Notes under the pieces: model-generated | Seen by the model: only the letters and a program-made list of their open reading frames with translations | Database searches by the model: none | What the model was told of the DNA's origin: nothing | Made by a program: the position numbers and the translations under genes | In this document: in pieces, positions 24,380-34,279 of the stretch | How the letters are laid out: each line of letters starts with the position of its first letter | Numbering within the stretch: position 1 is the first letter of the stretch | DNA from: Dichotomocladium elegans | Taxonomy: Eukaryota; Mucoromycota; Mucoromycetes; Mucorales; Lichtheimiaceae | Length of the DNA: 64,000 nt | Assembly (NCBI GenBank): GCA_025716815.1 | Contig: JAIXMN010000007.1 | Location: 1,319,501-1,383,500 of the forward strand | Reading direction: 5' to 3'

Positions 24380-24799
24380 TCAGACGGGATTGCCTTTTAC
24401 GGACATGATGAGCCCCGTCGAGCGTCGAGGCGCTCGGCGTTCCGACAAAGTAGGGTGCGGTAGCAGCGTGTCAAGAACATCGTCAACGACGCGTATGCCG
24501 ATGGTCTGCGGCGGCCCCCGCTGACGCCGATGTTGATGCTGTCGTTGTCGCGCGGCAAAGTAGGACACCACCACAGGACTTTCATGATACCCTAGACAGA
24601 GATGGATCGGTTCACGGTAGTCGTCGATGGGTCGGCCGTTCACCAGCAGCATCCCCGTGCTATGATCCACATCTCGCTCAGACGATAGGAGCCTGTGGGT
24701 GATCCGACGCAGTAGCTGAAGCATCGGCTCGCCGTGAATATAAGCAACGAGTACGCGTTCGCCGGGGAAGCAGTCAAGTAAAACGGCAATTTTCGGCAT
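24380..24799 (-). CDS. Unknown protein, possibly ubiquitin-fold-like (139 aa)
   Basis: Single-exon minus-strand frame. The start at 24799 (MPKIAVLLD) is chosen because upstream in-frame codons are a CA-repeat leader and a TATA-like element sits at 24856-24861. The alternation of strands and a short helix in GEPMLQLLRRITHRLL, followed by MLLVNGRPIDDY, resembles a ubiquitin-like fold, but no family was recognised. A basic Gln/His/Arg-rich loop lies at about residues 83-97. The C-terminus (GLIMSVKGNPV) gives no targeting clue. Function unknown. Confidence 0.5.
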   Translation of the reverse strand: MPKIAVLLDCFPGERVLVAYIHGEPMLQLLRRITHRLLSSERDVDHSTGMLLVNGRPIDDYREPIHLCLGYHESPVVVSYFAARQRQHQHRRQRGPPQTIGIRVVDDVLDTLLPHPTLSERRAPRRSTGLIMSVKGNPV

Positions 24800-24855
24800 A
24801 TTGCACATACACACACACACACACGAAACAAAGAAGAGGGTGCCATATGCATTCC

Positions 24856-24861
24856 TATATA
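24856..24861 (-). promoter_or_regulatory. TATA-like element for the gene at 24380-24799
   Basis: TATATA on the minus strand about 57 bases before the chosen start codon. Confidence 0.4.
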
Positions 24862-25764
24862 CAGTCCTTGCACGCACCCCCCCCCCTACTTGGTTTGAGG
24901 AAGCCCATGTATTCATTCATACCAAACAAGCCACCGGCCCGCTCCTCCCCTCCCTAGACTGATGAAAATGCTTGTCTGGCGCGCACACATACACACGCAC
25001 CGCGTCATCGATGTCCAGTTCCTGTCTTGTTCGTGTGTGAAGAGCCCCTGGGATGGACGACGGAACAACCACCCTCCCCCCCACACACACACACACAAGC
25101 GTTGCGCGGAGATCTGTGCACCTTAGATCGCGTGGCAGATAACTACAGCTGTCATATGCATCCGTTTTTTTTATACTATAGGGACCATATCCTGGTTCTA
25201 AATCAGGACGCGCTGGAATTCTGTCCAAAAAAAAATAAAAATGTATTTTTGGAGGGGAGAGAGAGAGAGAGAGCAAGAGGTGCATATCTGTGCATTTCTT
25301 CTTTATGACGAGGTATCTTTGCCAAGTCACACACGTGCTTAGCTACAACAGTCCATACGTACAGAGAGAAATAGAGAGATAGAGAGAACCCGTGGCGTTC
25401 CCGATAAATCGGATCCTATAGGTAGCGCGAATCTGATGTTATACACAGCACAGTCGCTGATCATCTTTTTTCTTTCGTAATCTGGGGCAAATAACGAGAG
25501 GGCTTCAAGGGGAGGGAGGCGACTATATATCTCCGGTGTTCATTTGGAGAAGTGGGGAGTCCGTCATCACCTGAATCGGATGGGTAGTATGTATAATCGC
25601 CAGGTACAGCACGTATCCACACACATACACAGAAAGAGAGAGCAGGAGCAGGAGCAACAGCAGGTACAGTAAAGAAGCATGACAACAAGAAGAGTATTAG
25701 CACTAAAAATAAATATATGCAAAATGGACCGAGCATGCAGCCCGCGTGTGTGTATGTATGCAAG

Positions 25765-25772
25765 TATATAAA
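25765..25772 (+). promoter_or_regulatory. TATA box for the C2H2 gene
   Basis: TATATAAA 56 bases before the start at 25828, followed by a CT-rich leader. An out-of-frame ATG at 25778 is probably upstream of the transcription start. Confidence 0.55.
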
Positions 25773-25827
25773 GATCCATGTGTCTCTCTCTCTCTCTTTC
25801 TTTCTTTGCTCCATCCCGTCGCTCTCA

Positions 25828-26553
25828 ATGGAATCATTTGCACCATGGTTTCTCGAGTCTCCGTTCCATGGAGGACATGAAAGCTTTCATGCCATCACTA
25901 CTGCCACGCCAACTGATGCTTTGATCAGCCACCAAAACAGCAATAGAACGAGTGACAGCAGCAGTCTTGTGGGAAGTTTCGATCACCATGCTTATGTTCC
26001 ACCTCACCACTTTCCTCTCTCTGCGAGCCCGATGCATATCCTCGATCTGTACGCTCCTTATGTTGTCCTTGTCGATATTCCGCCCGCCCATCACCAGCCC
26101 GAGACGATCGTAGATGCGGGGCCCCGACCACGAAGACGACGACAGCAGCGGCCAGCCATAACAAGAAAAAAATCATTAGCGCCCAAGGTATCATCAGCAT
26201 CATTATCTGCAGAACAAGAGAACAGCTATGATTGCCAGCATCCCGGCTGCGGCAAGGTCTTCACACGGCCATACAATCTCACTTCGCACATGCGAACGCA
26301 CACATCTGAGCGCCCCTACGCCTGTTCTCAGTGCGGCCGCCGGTTTGCTCGCCAGCACGACCGGAACCGCCACGAAAAGCTGCATTGGAACATCAAGCCA
26401 CATGTCTGCCCCAATTGCTCGAAACCCTTCGCCAGAATGGACGCCCTCAACCGCCATCTCAGAGTCGAGAACGGCTGTGGATCTGCTGTCGCGGCTGCTG
26501 CGGTTGCTGCGGTTGCTTCAAACTCGCTTTTCGCATGTCATTCCATTCGATAG
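25828..26553 (+). CDS. C2H2 zinc-finger transcription factor, Crz1-like finger set
   Basis: Nuclear DNA-binding protein of 241 residues, single exon. Three consecutive fingers: C136-C141 with H154/H158 (CxxxxC spacing, PYNLTSHMRTH), C166-C169 with H182/H186 (ARQHDRNRHEKLH), and C194-C197 with H210 and a terminal Cys217 (ARMDALNRHLRVENGC), a C2HC end. The finger-by-finger pattern (TRPYNL, ARQHDRNRH, AR-DAL-RH ending in Cys) resembles calcineurin-responsive Crz1/Prz1 factors. I saw no convincing PxIxIT-type calcineurin docking site. A basic cluster at 99-115 is a probable nuclear signal. A short poly-Ala/Val tail follows the fingers. Orthology to Crz1 is inference; the DNA-binding class is clear. 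Confidence 0.85.
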   Translation: MESFAPWFLESPFHGGHESFHAITTATPTDALISHQNSNRTSDSSSLVGSFDHHAYVPPHHFPLSASPMHILDLYAPYVVLVDIPPAHHQPETIVDAGPRPRRRRQQRPAITRKKSLAPKVSSASLSAEQENSYDCQHPGCGKVFTRPYNLTSHMRTHTSERPYACSQCGRRFARQHDRNRHEKLHWNIKPHVCPNCSKPFARMDALNRHLRVENGCGSAVAAAAVAAVASNSLFACHSIR

Positions 26554-26684
26554 ATAGAAAAGAGTTGACATTCCTCCATTACCTGTATTCACACACACAC
26601 TTCTCTCTCTCCCCGCTCTGTATATACAGTATGTGATCTCTAGCCGCGTTTTGTCCGCATCCAAAAAAGCACACATACATACAC

Positions 26685-28060
26685 TATTTTCCAAAATCAA
26701 AAAGTCGCAGGATAACAAAAAGATGAAAAATCAAATGTCACATGCATACACGCAAAGATGTCGCTTCCATCTCTTTTATACGCTTTTACATTCTGAAATG
26801 AGCAATCTATTTTTCTACAAAGATGGCCAACATCATGTCGTTGATGAGCGAGGACTGTCCTTAACCTATGGACTATGTTGTTGATAAAGAACTGGACTCT
26901 CTGCAATCCGTTTGTTCTCCCACTAAATATCTGCGCAACATATGTTGCAGAGATAACCCTGAGCTTACTGCCACGAACATTCCCAAGCAAAAGGATACAT
27001 ACATTCGGATGAAAGAAGCGGGGGGGGGAATCAAGCGCAGTTACACAGCGTACACGGACCAAGACATGGTCGGATTTTTCAAACGAATGTTTGACAAGTT
27101 CTCGAGTGCATCAGCTACTAGGAGTCCATGCTCGTTCAGCCCAGCGATGGGGCATTACAGTACGAGAAGGACACCTGGCAGGATCTTTAGGCAACCTAAC
27201 GCGAGCGGGTCGTTCGCGCATTCTCAGAAAAGAGCACTAGAGCGTTATTTTAGAATGCCTTGGTGAGAATCCATCCATTGTCCTAGAGAAGCGGATGGAG
27301 CAACTGCTCCAACGATTTGAAGGTCTTAAAATATCTAAAACGACGCTCCATCGATCCATGAAAACGAATGCAACTTGTCATTGCAAGTGGCTCACTTTCA
27401 GCCTGTAGGCAGGAATAGCGCTGCGAAGATCCAAGAGCACCTTGACAGGATGCGCAGATGGGACAGGACCGACATCGGCTTTAGAAGAAGCAAAAAATAA
27501 AAAAAAAGGCGGTTTGCTTGATGAGTCTGGATTCCATTTTAATGGACATTCCGTAAGGCTATAAAGGGAACGTGATGGATGACTATGAACATTGGAGGGG
27601 CCATGGATAGTGCAGCTGTCCATAAGGCTGAGGATATTGATGTGCTTATCTTCCACCCTACTTGCCTGAACTCCATCTGATTGAACAGTGTTGACCAGTT
27701 GTCAAGAGCAAAGTAAAAGGCAATAGGTTACCGTTGTTCCATTCTGCAATCTTCTAATATTTCGGATCCTCTGCAGATAACGATATCAGCCCCAACTCAA
27801 GTGCCTCGAGAGGAGAAGATAGGGACCGTGGTTTGCCTGCACCCTCCCACCATGGCTTCGTCGAGATGCTTTTCGTCATCGTCCCTCCTCGTTCCTTCCT
27901 TCAATCCTTCCGCCGTCGCATCGGCCATCGATGCTCAATAGCTCCGGATCCTTCCTTTCTTCCCTCTTCCGCCATTGTTACCGACAGCACACACCTAGCT
28001 ACCTTCGGGATAAGTTAAACAAGTGGATGGCATTTTCTGTGGACTAACGGGTATGCATGC
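26685..28060 (+). mobile_element. Mariner-like element without Fanzor (copy D)
   Basis: Left end shares the AAAGTCGCAGGAT/GTCACATGCATAC sequence seen inverted in copy C. It is followed by the transposase relic and a right end near 27930-28015 that matches the right ends of copies B and F (a TTACCGACAGCACACACCTA-like block). About 1.4 kb long with no Fanzor sequence, so elements with and without the second gene coexist. Confidence 0.6.
26806..27745 (+). pseudogene. Tc1/mariner transposase relic (copy D)
   Basis: Starts MSNLFFYKDGQHHVVDERG, then after a frameshift YVVDKELDSLQSVCS and ELTATNIPKQKDTYIRMKE. The DDE part shows traces of HFQPVGRNSAAKIQEHLDRM, LDESGFHFNGHS around the first Asp near 27515, and CAYLPPYLPELHLIEQC near 27645-27690, the region holding the last catalytic acid. 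Multiple stops and frameshifts make it inactive. The long A-run at 27498-27506 is one frameshift site. Confidence 0.7.
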
Positions 28061-28587
28061 GACATTGATAATAAAATAAAGTAATAAAACACTGAACTCG
28101 TCTCCTGACATGGGTGGACCACTCTAAAACATACCGCTCTCTCGTCGGTTGCTAACGTAAACCCCCACCCCCACCCCGTGTCTTATGCGCACCGGTAATC
28201 TATTTCATTGTTGCGCGCACAGATCAGATGTCTCTTTTTCTGGAGGTCAACTCATTGATTAACCTTCTTTTCGCCCCTCTCCCATTCAAATCCGCAGCAG
28301 GTTTGGAAGTTCCATTTCCACACAAACATAATCACCTCACACATGATTATAAACACACACTATAATGATTGAGATTATGTTACTATGCGACAAGAAAAAA
28401 CAAGGAGTGGGGAGATTAGAAGGGGGTGGGAAATAGGGATAACAGAATGCGTAAAGGGGAGTGAAAAAGAGATCATTAAATAAGGTTGGACATGCATGTT
28501 AGAATGTTTGCTGAGGAATTATTTAAAAGAGTATATTAATCGGGAAGGGATGGAGGGAGGGAGAACGTAGGAATGAAGATCCTTCAT
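28061..28587. other. Intergenic; trailer of the unknown gene at 28588
   Basis: AT-rich DNA with no gene recognised; the part next to 28588 is the 3' UTR of that minus-strand gene. Confidence 0.45.
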
Positions 28588-29205
28588 TTAGGCTGGTTCC
28601 TGCCATCGCGCCCAAGGCATTTGCCGTGCCCACAGAGACCGGTCGTCTCGAATCGACTCAAGCGCTGTCGTATCGTAAGGGTGGCTGCCATCCCATGCCT
28701 TCCAACTTCCTGTCCAGTTTTTCATGAATTCGAGGAACCTTATCTTTTCCTCTTCGGTGATCACATCTTCCTCATTGGGTGACATGGACCGAGGCGTAGC
28801 CATGGGACTAACTGTCGAGGGCAGATGGTCCATAGCTTCACCCATTGAAGCCGTCGATGTTCGCGGGGACGACCGTTTAGACGTAGTAGTGGCTGTACCC
28901 TTCGACCGGGAAGATATGCGTTGTTTACTCTTCCCATTTGGATCCACTTTGGGGACCAGTGCTTTGAGCCGCTCAATCTCCTGTTGATAATTCACTGCTG
29001 AATTCATTCCTGCAAAAGGATCTTCGAGCGTACTCTCGTCGGGCGTCGCGAGGGGCGAACTGACTTTCTTGCGACGCAACGCATCGTCAGTTGTGCTGAT
29101 GGAATCAAGCACAAAACAACCTTTCTTGGCCACTCGGAATCGATCAAGCGACGGGGGTGTTGTAGCTTTGTTGTTATTATTGGTAGTAATCATCTTTGTG
29201 GTCAT
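28588..29205 (-). CDS. Conserved-looking protein of unknown function (205 aa)
   Basis: Single-exon minus-strand frame. The first ATG in frame is at 29205 (MTTKMITT); upstream codons lack a Met and a TATA-like site lies at 29288-29293. The middle is disordered and Ser/Thr/Pro/Lys-rich (SKGTATTTSKRSSPRTSTAS). A short helical stretch NYQQEIERLKALVPKV lies at about 73-88. The C-terminus is acidic then aromatic: EEEKIRFLEFMKNWTGSWKA and a final RSLWARQMPWARW. The Trp-rich end looks like a conserved binding peptide, but I do not know the family. Confidence 0.6.
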   Translation of the reverse strand: MTTKMITTNNNNKATTPPSLDRFRVAKKGCFVLDSISTTDDALRRKKVSSPLATPDESTLEDPFAGMNSAVNYQQEIERLKALVPKVDPNGKSKQRISSRSKGTATTTSKRSSPRTSTASMGEAMDHLPSTVSPMATPRSMSPNEEDVITEEEKIRFLEFMKNWTGSWKAWDGSHPYDTTALESIRDDRSLWARQMPWARWQEPA

Positions 29206-30002
29206 GGATGCTGAACCACGTTGGAAGTTTTCGTAATGCAAAAGTCAAAAAAGGGGGCGTCCGCGGGCGAATGTGTGTGCGTTTGCGTATATACAGTGAG
29301 AAGGTGATAAAAAGAGGTTAGAATTGAATGCGTAGGAATGGATTGGATTAGAGTAATGAAGAACGCGAGAAGACAAAAAAGAAAGAAACGAATTGAGCGT
29401 ATGGGTGCGGATTAACAATGGAATGTGCGTGTGATTTGCTCTAAAGAAGAGACAATAGCTATAGAAACATGATAAATGCAGAACGGGTGTGTGGGGAGGG
29501 TAGTTGCGTATGTACTTTATGGGTGCGTGCGAGAGTTGTGTTCAGTGAAAAAGGGAAAAAAAGAGAATCACGCTGTTAATGGAAACCGAGAGAAAAAGCA
29601 ACCCCAGGCCGTTTCCTCCAATGATCGTAAGGCAAGCCGCCACTACCACTTCCACACTAAGCGGAGTTTCTTCCGCATTATGGCGTCATATCCTGCCCTT
29701 TCTCTTTTTAGCTATCGCCAGAGGGTGCTACACTTGAAGCGCTGTTCCGAATCCCTACCGCTCCAACTTCATTTAATAAACAAAGGAACATGCTGAAAAT
29801 CATATCCTCTCAGCCCAGCAGCCATCTTATGTCTGTTAGCCCACTAATTCGCAAGCATAACTGTGCCTCCCAGGTATAACTACAAGTTTTGATCCACTTG
29901 CTTGTTCAAGGAACTGCCATAGAGCATGCGCCTTCCTCTCGTAAGCAACCTCAAGGATGATTCCGACAATCCAAACTCAAAGAGAGCCATTCCAGCTTGC
30001 TC
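29206..30002. other. Intergenic upstream of the gene at 28588 and downstream of RBM48
   Basis: No gene supported. Contains the TATA-like TATATA at 29288-29293 for the left gene. Confidence 0.45.
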
Positions 30003-30566
30003 TTAGATGCGCCTTCGCTTTTTTGGCTGTGTCCCCAGATGTGGTAGAATAGGAGTAGCGGCAGCTGCTTCTCCAGCGGGCACGGTTATACCAGAGGATG
30101 CAGTCGGCTGCGATTGTGTCTTTGGCTGCAGTGGTACTTGTTTAGGTGTTGCTGGCGGTAGCTGATGATGGTGGTGCCGTCTTGGACGACGCGCGACGGA
30201 ATGGCGGTGCTCCTGCAGTTTGTTCCGGGCGTCGTCGATAGACTCGTATTCGGGTGCATAGGACACACGAAGTAGGTTATGAAAAAAAGGCTTATCATCC
30301 ATAGTCAGCTTCGCCAGTCGCGCAGCGCGCCACGTGTAAAATTTCACCCACACCGTCTCTGTGAATTCGGGACGTGGGACGCGATCGAGGAGTCGATGAT
30401 CCTCGACAGGCCCAAATGTAGCGCATTGCTTCAAGAGATCACTGACAAGTCCCAAGGCTGGGACATTCTCGAAAACAATGTAGCGTGATTCCTGGGCAAT
30501 TGTGTAGACTCGGACAGCACGTGGAGTCTTAGCATCGCGGTACTCTGGTCTCTGTGATATTTCCAT
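30003..30566 (-). CDS. RBM48: RBM48-like RNA-binding protein
   Basis: RRM protein which in animals and plants works with ARMC7 in U12-type (minor) intron splicing. Single exon, 187 residues; the start at 30566 (MEISQRPEYRD) was preferred because the hallmark YR-xxxxPRAVRVYTI follows at once and the upstream in-frame codons are unlike the family. The RRM spans about 17-106: VRVYTIAQESRYIVFENVPA, a central EFTETVWVKFYTWRAARLAK, and FFHNLLRVSYAPEYESIDDA. The DDARNKLQEHR tail matches RBM48 right after the RRM. A His/Pro/Gln-rich C-terminal tail ends in KKRRRI, a probable nuclear signal. Divergent from the SYLF-SH3 gene with 155 bases between starts. Its presence suggests the organism keeps minor-spliceosome functions. 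Confidence 0.85.
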   Translation of the reverse strand: MEISQRPEYRDAKTPRAVRVYTIAQESRYIVFENVPALGLVSDLLKQCATFGPVEDHRLLDRVPRPEFTETVWVKFYTWRAARLAKLTMDDKPFFHNLLRVSYAPEYESIDDARNKLQEHRHSVARRPRRHHHHQLPPATPKQVPLQPKTQSQPTASSGITVPAGEAAAATPILPHLGTQPKKRRRI

Positions 30567-30721
30567 CGTTTCTTGGGGGGAAAAGAAAATTTTGGATACA
30601 CTAATCCTGTATAACGCCTTTTTTACTAAATTCGGTAATAATCTTGCAAAGAAAAAAGGCATTTGGGCTTAGCCATGTAGCTTATTTGCACGCCTTCTTC
30701 TTTTCGTAATCGCCGCCAAGA
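30567..30721. promoter_or_regulatory. Short bidirectional promoter between RBM48 and the SYLF-SH3 gene
   Basis: Only 155 bases separate the two divergent start codons, so both genes must share this interval for initiation. No canonical TATA box was seen. Confidence 0.5.
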
Positions 30722-32224
30722 ATGGGTAGAAGAACCCGCCAAGACCTTATAAGTTAGCAAAGTCCAAGCGCAGAGTCGCTTCGATTTTTACATTTTAGCT
30801 TGATCTGACCGCTGTACTTTTTATTAGCCAATATTGACTATGCTATTCGTATTCTCCAGGGATTCATTGGTAAGCACTCCGATTTTCTTGTAGGCAAGAC
30901 CCATTTAAGCAACAACCTTTACCTTATTCATAGATGGGAATGGCCGCGATATTCAAAAGCTCCTTCCCATAAGCATATTGCGACACGCTCCGGGACTACT
31001 TTTTGTCCGCATATATAAAGTTGGATTTGGCGTAGTTGGAACAAAGGGCAAAGGCATTATAATAGCTAGGCAAGGAGGACGATCTAGCTCTCTTTCCTTG
31101 ACAAATGTTATTAACGCATTAGACTAGATTGCCTGATGGCAGTAAGTTCGTTGTCCATTCGCAGTATATTATCTGATTCTTTTATTGCAGAATGGTCCGC
31201 ACCCTCGGCTGTGTCGGTGACTGCAGTTGTACGGTATAACCATACTACTAAAGTAGGTTAAACTCACCATCCGTAATCATTATTTTAGGGCATTGGTCAT
31301 CAGGGAGGTTTCGAAAAGGTGGAGTCCATTGTTCCCATCAATGAACAAGGCACACTCAATGCATTCTGCGATTTTGGCGGTCAATTTCAACTATCAATAA
31401 ATGCATCAATCAGTGCAGGCCCAGTGGGTCGATCCGCCAATATCTCTTTAGCGGCTACGAGAAACGCCAATATCGGGGCGACGTATATGTACAGGTGAGT
31501 GGCGATGATGCCTAATGATTTTTTCGCTAGATGCTAAAAAAAGAGCTGTATATCTAGTTCGTCTAAAGGTGCCTTTGCTGGTAAGAAAGAAAATAGGCGT
31601 ACACAAGCGCGAATAAGCTAATTACCTTTTCTAGGCTATGGAATTGAGAGTATAAAAATCTCAGAGAGCGTCAATACAAATGCAGCCTTCTACGGAAGAC
31701 CAATCACCGCGAAGGATATCTTGGCAGGCGAAGTCGAGACCCCACCTGAAGCTTCGCGACTCTATGGAATGCTCCGGTCCATGGGTGCGTGCAAAGCAGA
31801 TTTCCAGCTTGGCGTTTCCCAAGATACGAACCCTGTAGCATCGCTTAGTGGAGAAGTTTCCCCACAATACCAACATGCGCCGCCGAACAACAGCGCCCAA
31901 TCATTCGAAGATACCCAACATCATGTACCCCATGGCAATACCGTCCTTCATACGCAGCCTTGTTGCTCCATCTGTGATGATGGCTCGATGGCAGACCCGG
32001 CAAATGGAGGAGGACCGCCAATGAACAGTTATGACGCCCCTCAGAAAGAGCACATTGTAGTTGCGGTGCTCCCGTACGTTGCAGAGACACCAGAAGAGCT
32101 GTCTTTTGAAGTCGGCGATCGCATTGTCGTTACGCAGAGTCACGAAAATCGCGATAGATGGTGGGATGGCGCGATCGGAGATTCCAGGGGAAAATTTCTT
32201 GCAAATTACACAAAAGACGTATGA
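30722..32224 (+). CDS. SYLF-domain plus SH3 protein, Ysc84/Lsb3-like
   Basis: Cortical actin-patch and endocytosis protein: the SYLF (DUF500) domain binds phosphoinositides and actin, the SH3 domain binds Pro-rich partners such as Las17/WASP. Eight exons: 30722-30752, 30828-30869, 30934-31069, 31128-31141, 31191-31228, 31289-31494, 31558-31580, 31635-32224; all phases agree and give 359 residues. SYLF landmarks are ILRHAPGLLFVRIYKVGFGV, GIIIARLPDGKWSAPSAV, GGQFQLSINASISAGPVGRS and ATYMYSSSKGAFAGYGIE. The C-terminal 60 residues are the SH3 (VVAVLPYVAETPEELSFEVG, then RWWDG). Intron 3 appears to be GC-AG, exon 4 is 14 bases and exon 7 is 23 bases. The first exon and its GTTAGC donor are the least certain part. 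Confidence 0.85.
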
Positions 32225-34279
32225 TACGACGATTAATTGTTGTATTTCAAATCATTGTCTTTAAAACGTACTGTACCCGAGTAACAGCTGTCATCTTTTT
32301 TCATTCTTGTAAAACTTGCACTGAATATGATGCGGTAGCTCTCATGATATAAATGGATGGAGAGAGTGAATCAGATGCACATCTCTCGGATTTCTCGATC
32401 GGTTAGCAATTTTATTATTCCACAAACTTGGACTTAAAACTCTTTTTTGGAGGAATGGAGACGTCGGCTCCATCAGGTGGTCCGGCGATGTATCTTACGT
32501 GCATCTCATGTATTTTTTCAGTTTGGTGCGGGGCTTCCTGTAGCAGAGCATATTAGTCATATTCATCGATATTCTCATTTGCGGATCGTCCACTCATAAG
32601 ACGATCTGAAGCTGTTATCTTTAAAAGGCATATATGTAAATGGCTGGTGCTCAGCACACGTGGATACATGACCGGGGCTGATCAAGAGTCAAATCGCAAG
32701 CATCAACCAGGCCCTATTTTACGTATCTTGATGGAGCAGAAGCAGATACCTTTCACCAGGAACTCCCGAAGGGGGAATATAGAATGTGTTTTTTTCCCAA
32801 ACAACAACCCGACCCAGTTGAAAAGCCTAATCAACAAAGAAAAACCGACGCAGCATGAGCAACGAAAAAAAACATACACACTCTGGCAGTTATGTGTCGT
32901 TCGTTTTTTTTTGAAGGGGCGGTGATGACAGGAGAGGGGAGTTCTGCAGCAGCCATGACCGGTGACGAACAAACTATGTACATGAGCCAATTCTCCTTCG
33001 ACTGATAACCAAGAATGCCGGAGATGACTCAGAACGAAAAGGACATGCACCTCACCGGACGAGAAACGGAAGATGGTAGAACTTACTACAATGACACCCA
33101 GTCATACAGGAGCGGGAAAGTGTATTTTTTCCATGACCAGTCAAAGATTGCTCTTCATGGATAATTGTTGTAGTTATCACTTTTGAGCGGATATCACACA
33201 TCCCTCTTAGTAGCTCGTGAAACACCGCTTACCAATTTATTATAAGAGGCAGCTCATGGTACTATAAAGAGTACCTTTATCGAGTCTCACTTGCTTCCGC
33301 TCGTAATAAAACAGACAATGGCATCATGCTCCGTTTTATCCCGCGCATGACCAGGCCGTACAAGAGATATTTGTCTTGAACATGAAAGTTGCCGACGACC
33401 ACGGGTACCTAAATGCTGTATAGCTTTCTCTGACCTGAACAAGGGACATCCATTTGAATGAATACAAACCAATGACGAACTCCGTTACAGTCCGATTGAT
33501 ACATGTACTGATTACGGGCCTCAAAAAAGAAGCAAATCCAGCTGATACATACTATTTTTTTAACGAATTAAACCTGCGAGACTCTACATGACAAAGTGTA
33601 CGCACTTGAGATATGATATTCTTCTGTGTACATATTCGATGAGCGATGATACTTACAGAGGGCAAATGCAAACGTTCGACATTTATTGATAATCCACATG
33701 ATGTGTAATCATACAGGTTATGGAAATACAGTGCACAACGAGATGCATTGATTCTTCCTATGAGAATTATGCGTGGTTCTCTCTCACGCTCTTTTTTGCT
33801 CTTTTTTGCTACATTCTGATTTCTTCTGTCGCCCTTCTTTAGCCCCTAGGATTAAAGCTTTAGCTATCAGTTTGATATGACCTCTCAGTCAATGAAATCC
33901 TTTTCGGGCTTTTCGCTGGAATAGTTATTGTTTTCCCAGACTGCAATCACCACATAGCAGGTATGGTTAGTACATGGCATCTTAGTCACACTAGATGTAT
34001 AATAAAGGCATACTAGAAGAAGTTGTTATACCATCAAATGGCAATCTCAGACTTCATACGACACACGATCGATGTATACTCATTTGCCGCAATCCATATC
34101 TCCGAAGGAATCGTTGCTAATGCTGAATAGGGTGTATTTTATTTTCCAAAATAAATCCATATATAAGGTTATATGAAAGTGTCTATCAACCGGTAAAAGT
34201 ATTTCATTAATCAATATAGAGATCTCCTTTACACTTCGACTTGCCAACCCGGTTGACACCAGACGTATCCAGGTGTTCA
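32225..34279. other. Two kilobases of intergenic DNA with no supported gene
   Basis: Several short open frames on both strands (for example 32647-32925 and 33287-33524) lack motifs, consistent start context or splice partners. It reads as eroded, AT-rich sequence. I see no repeat shared with the rest of the window. Confidence 0.45.

Larger units (their letters stand above)
24800..25827. other. Divergent intergenic region upstream of the unknown gene and the C2H2 gene
   Basis: Several CA/GT microsatellites (about 24810-24824, 24987-24995, 25082-25097), a GA run (about 25257-25274) and a CT run just before 25810. No third gene is supported. Confidence 0.5.
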
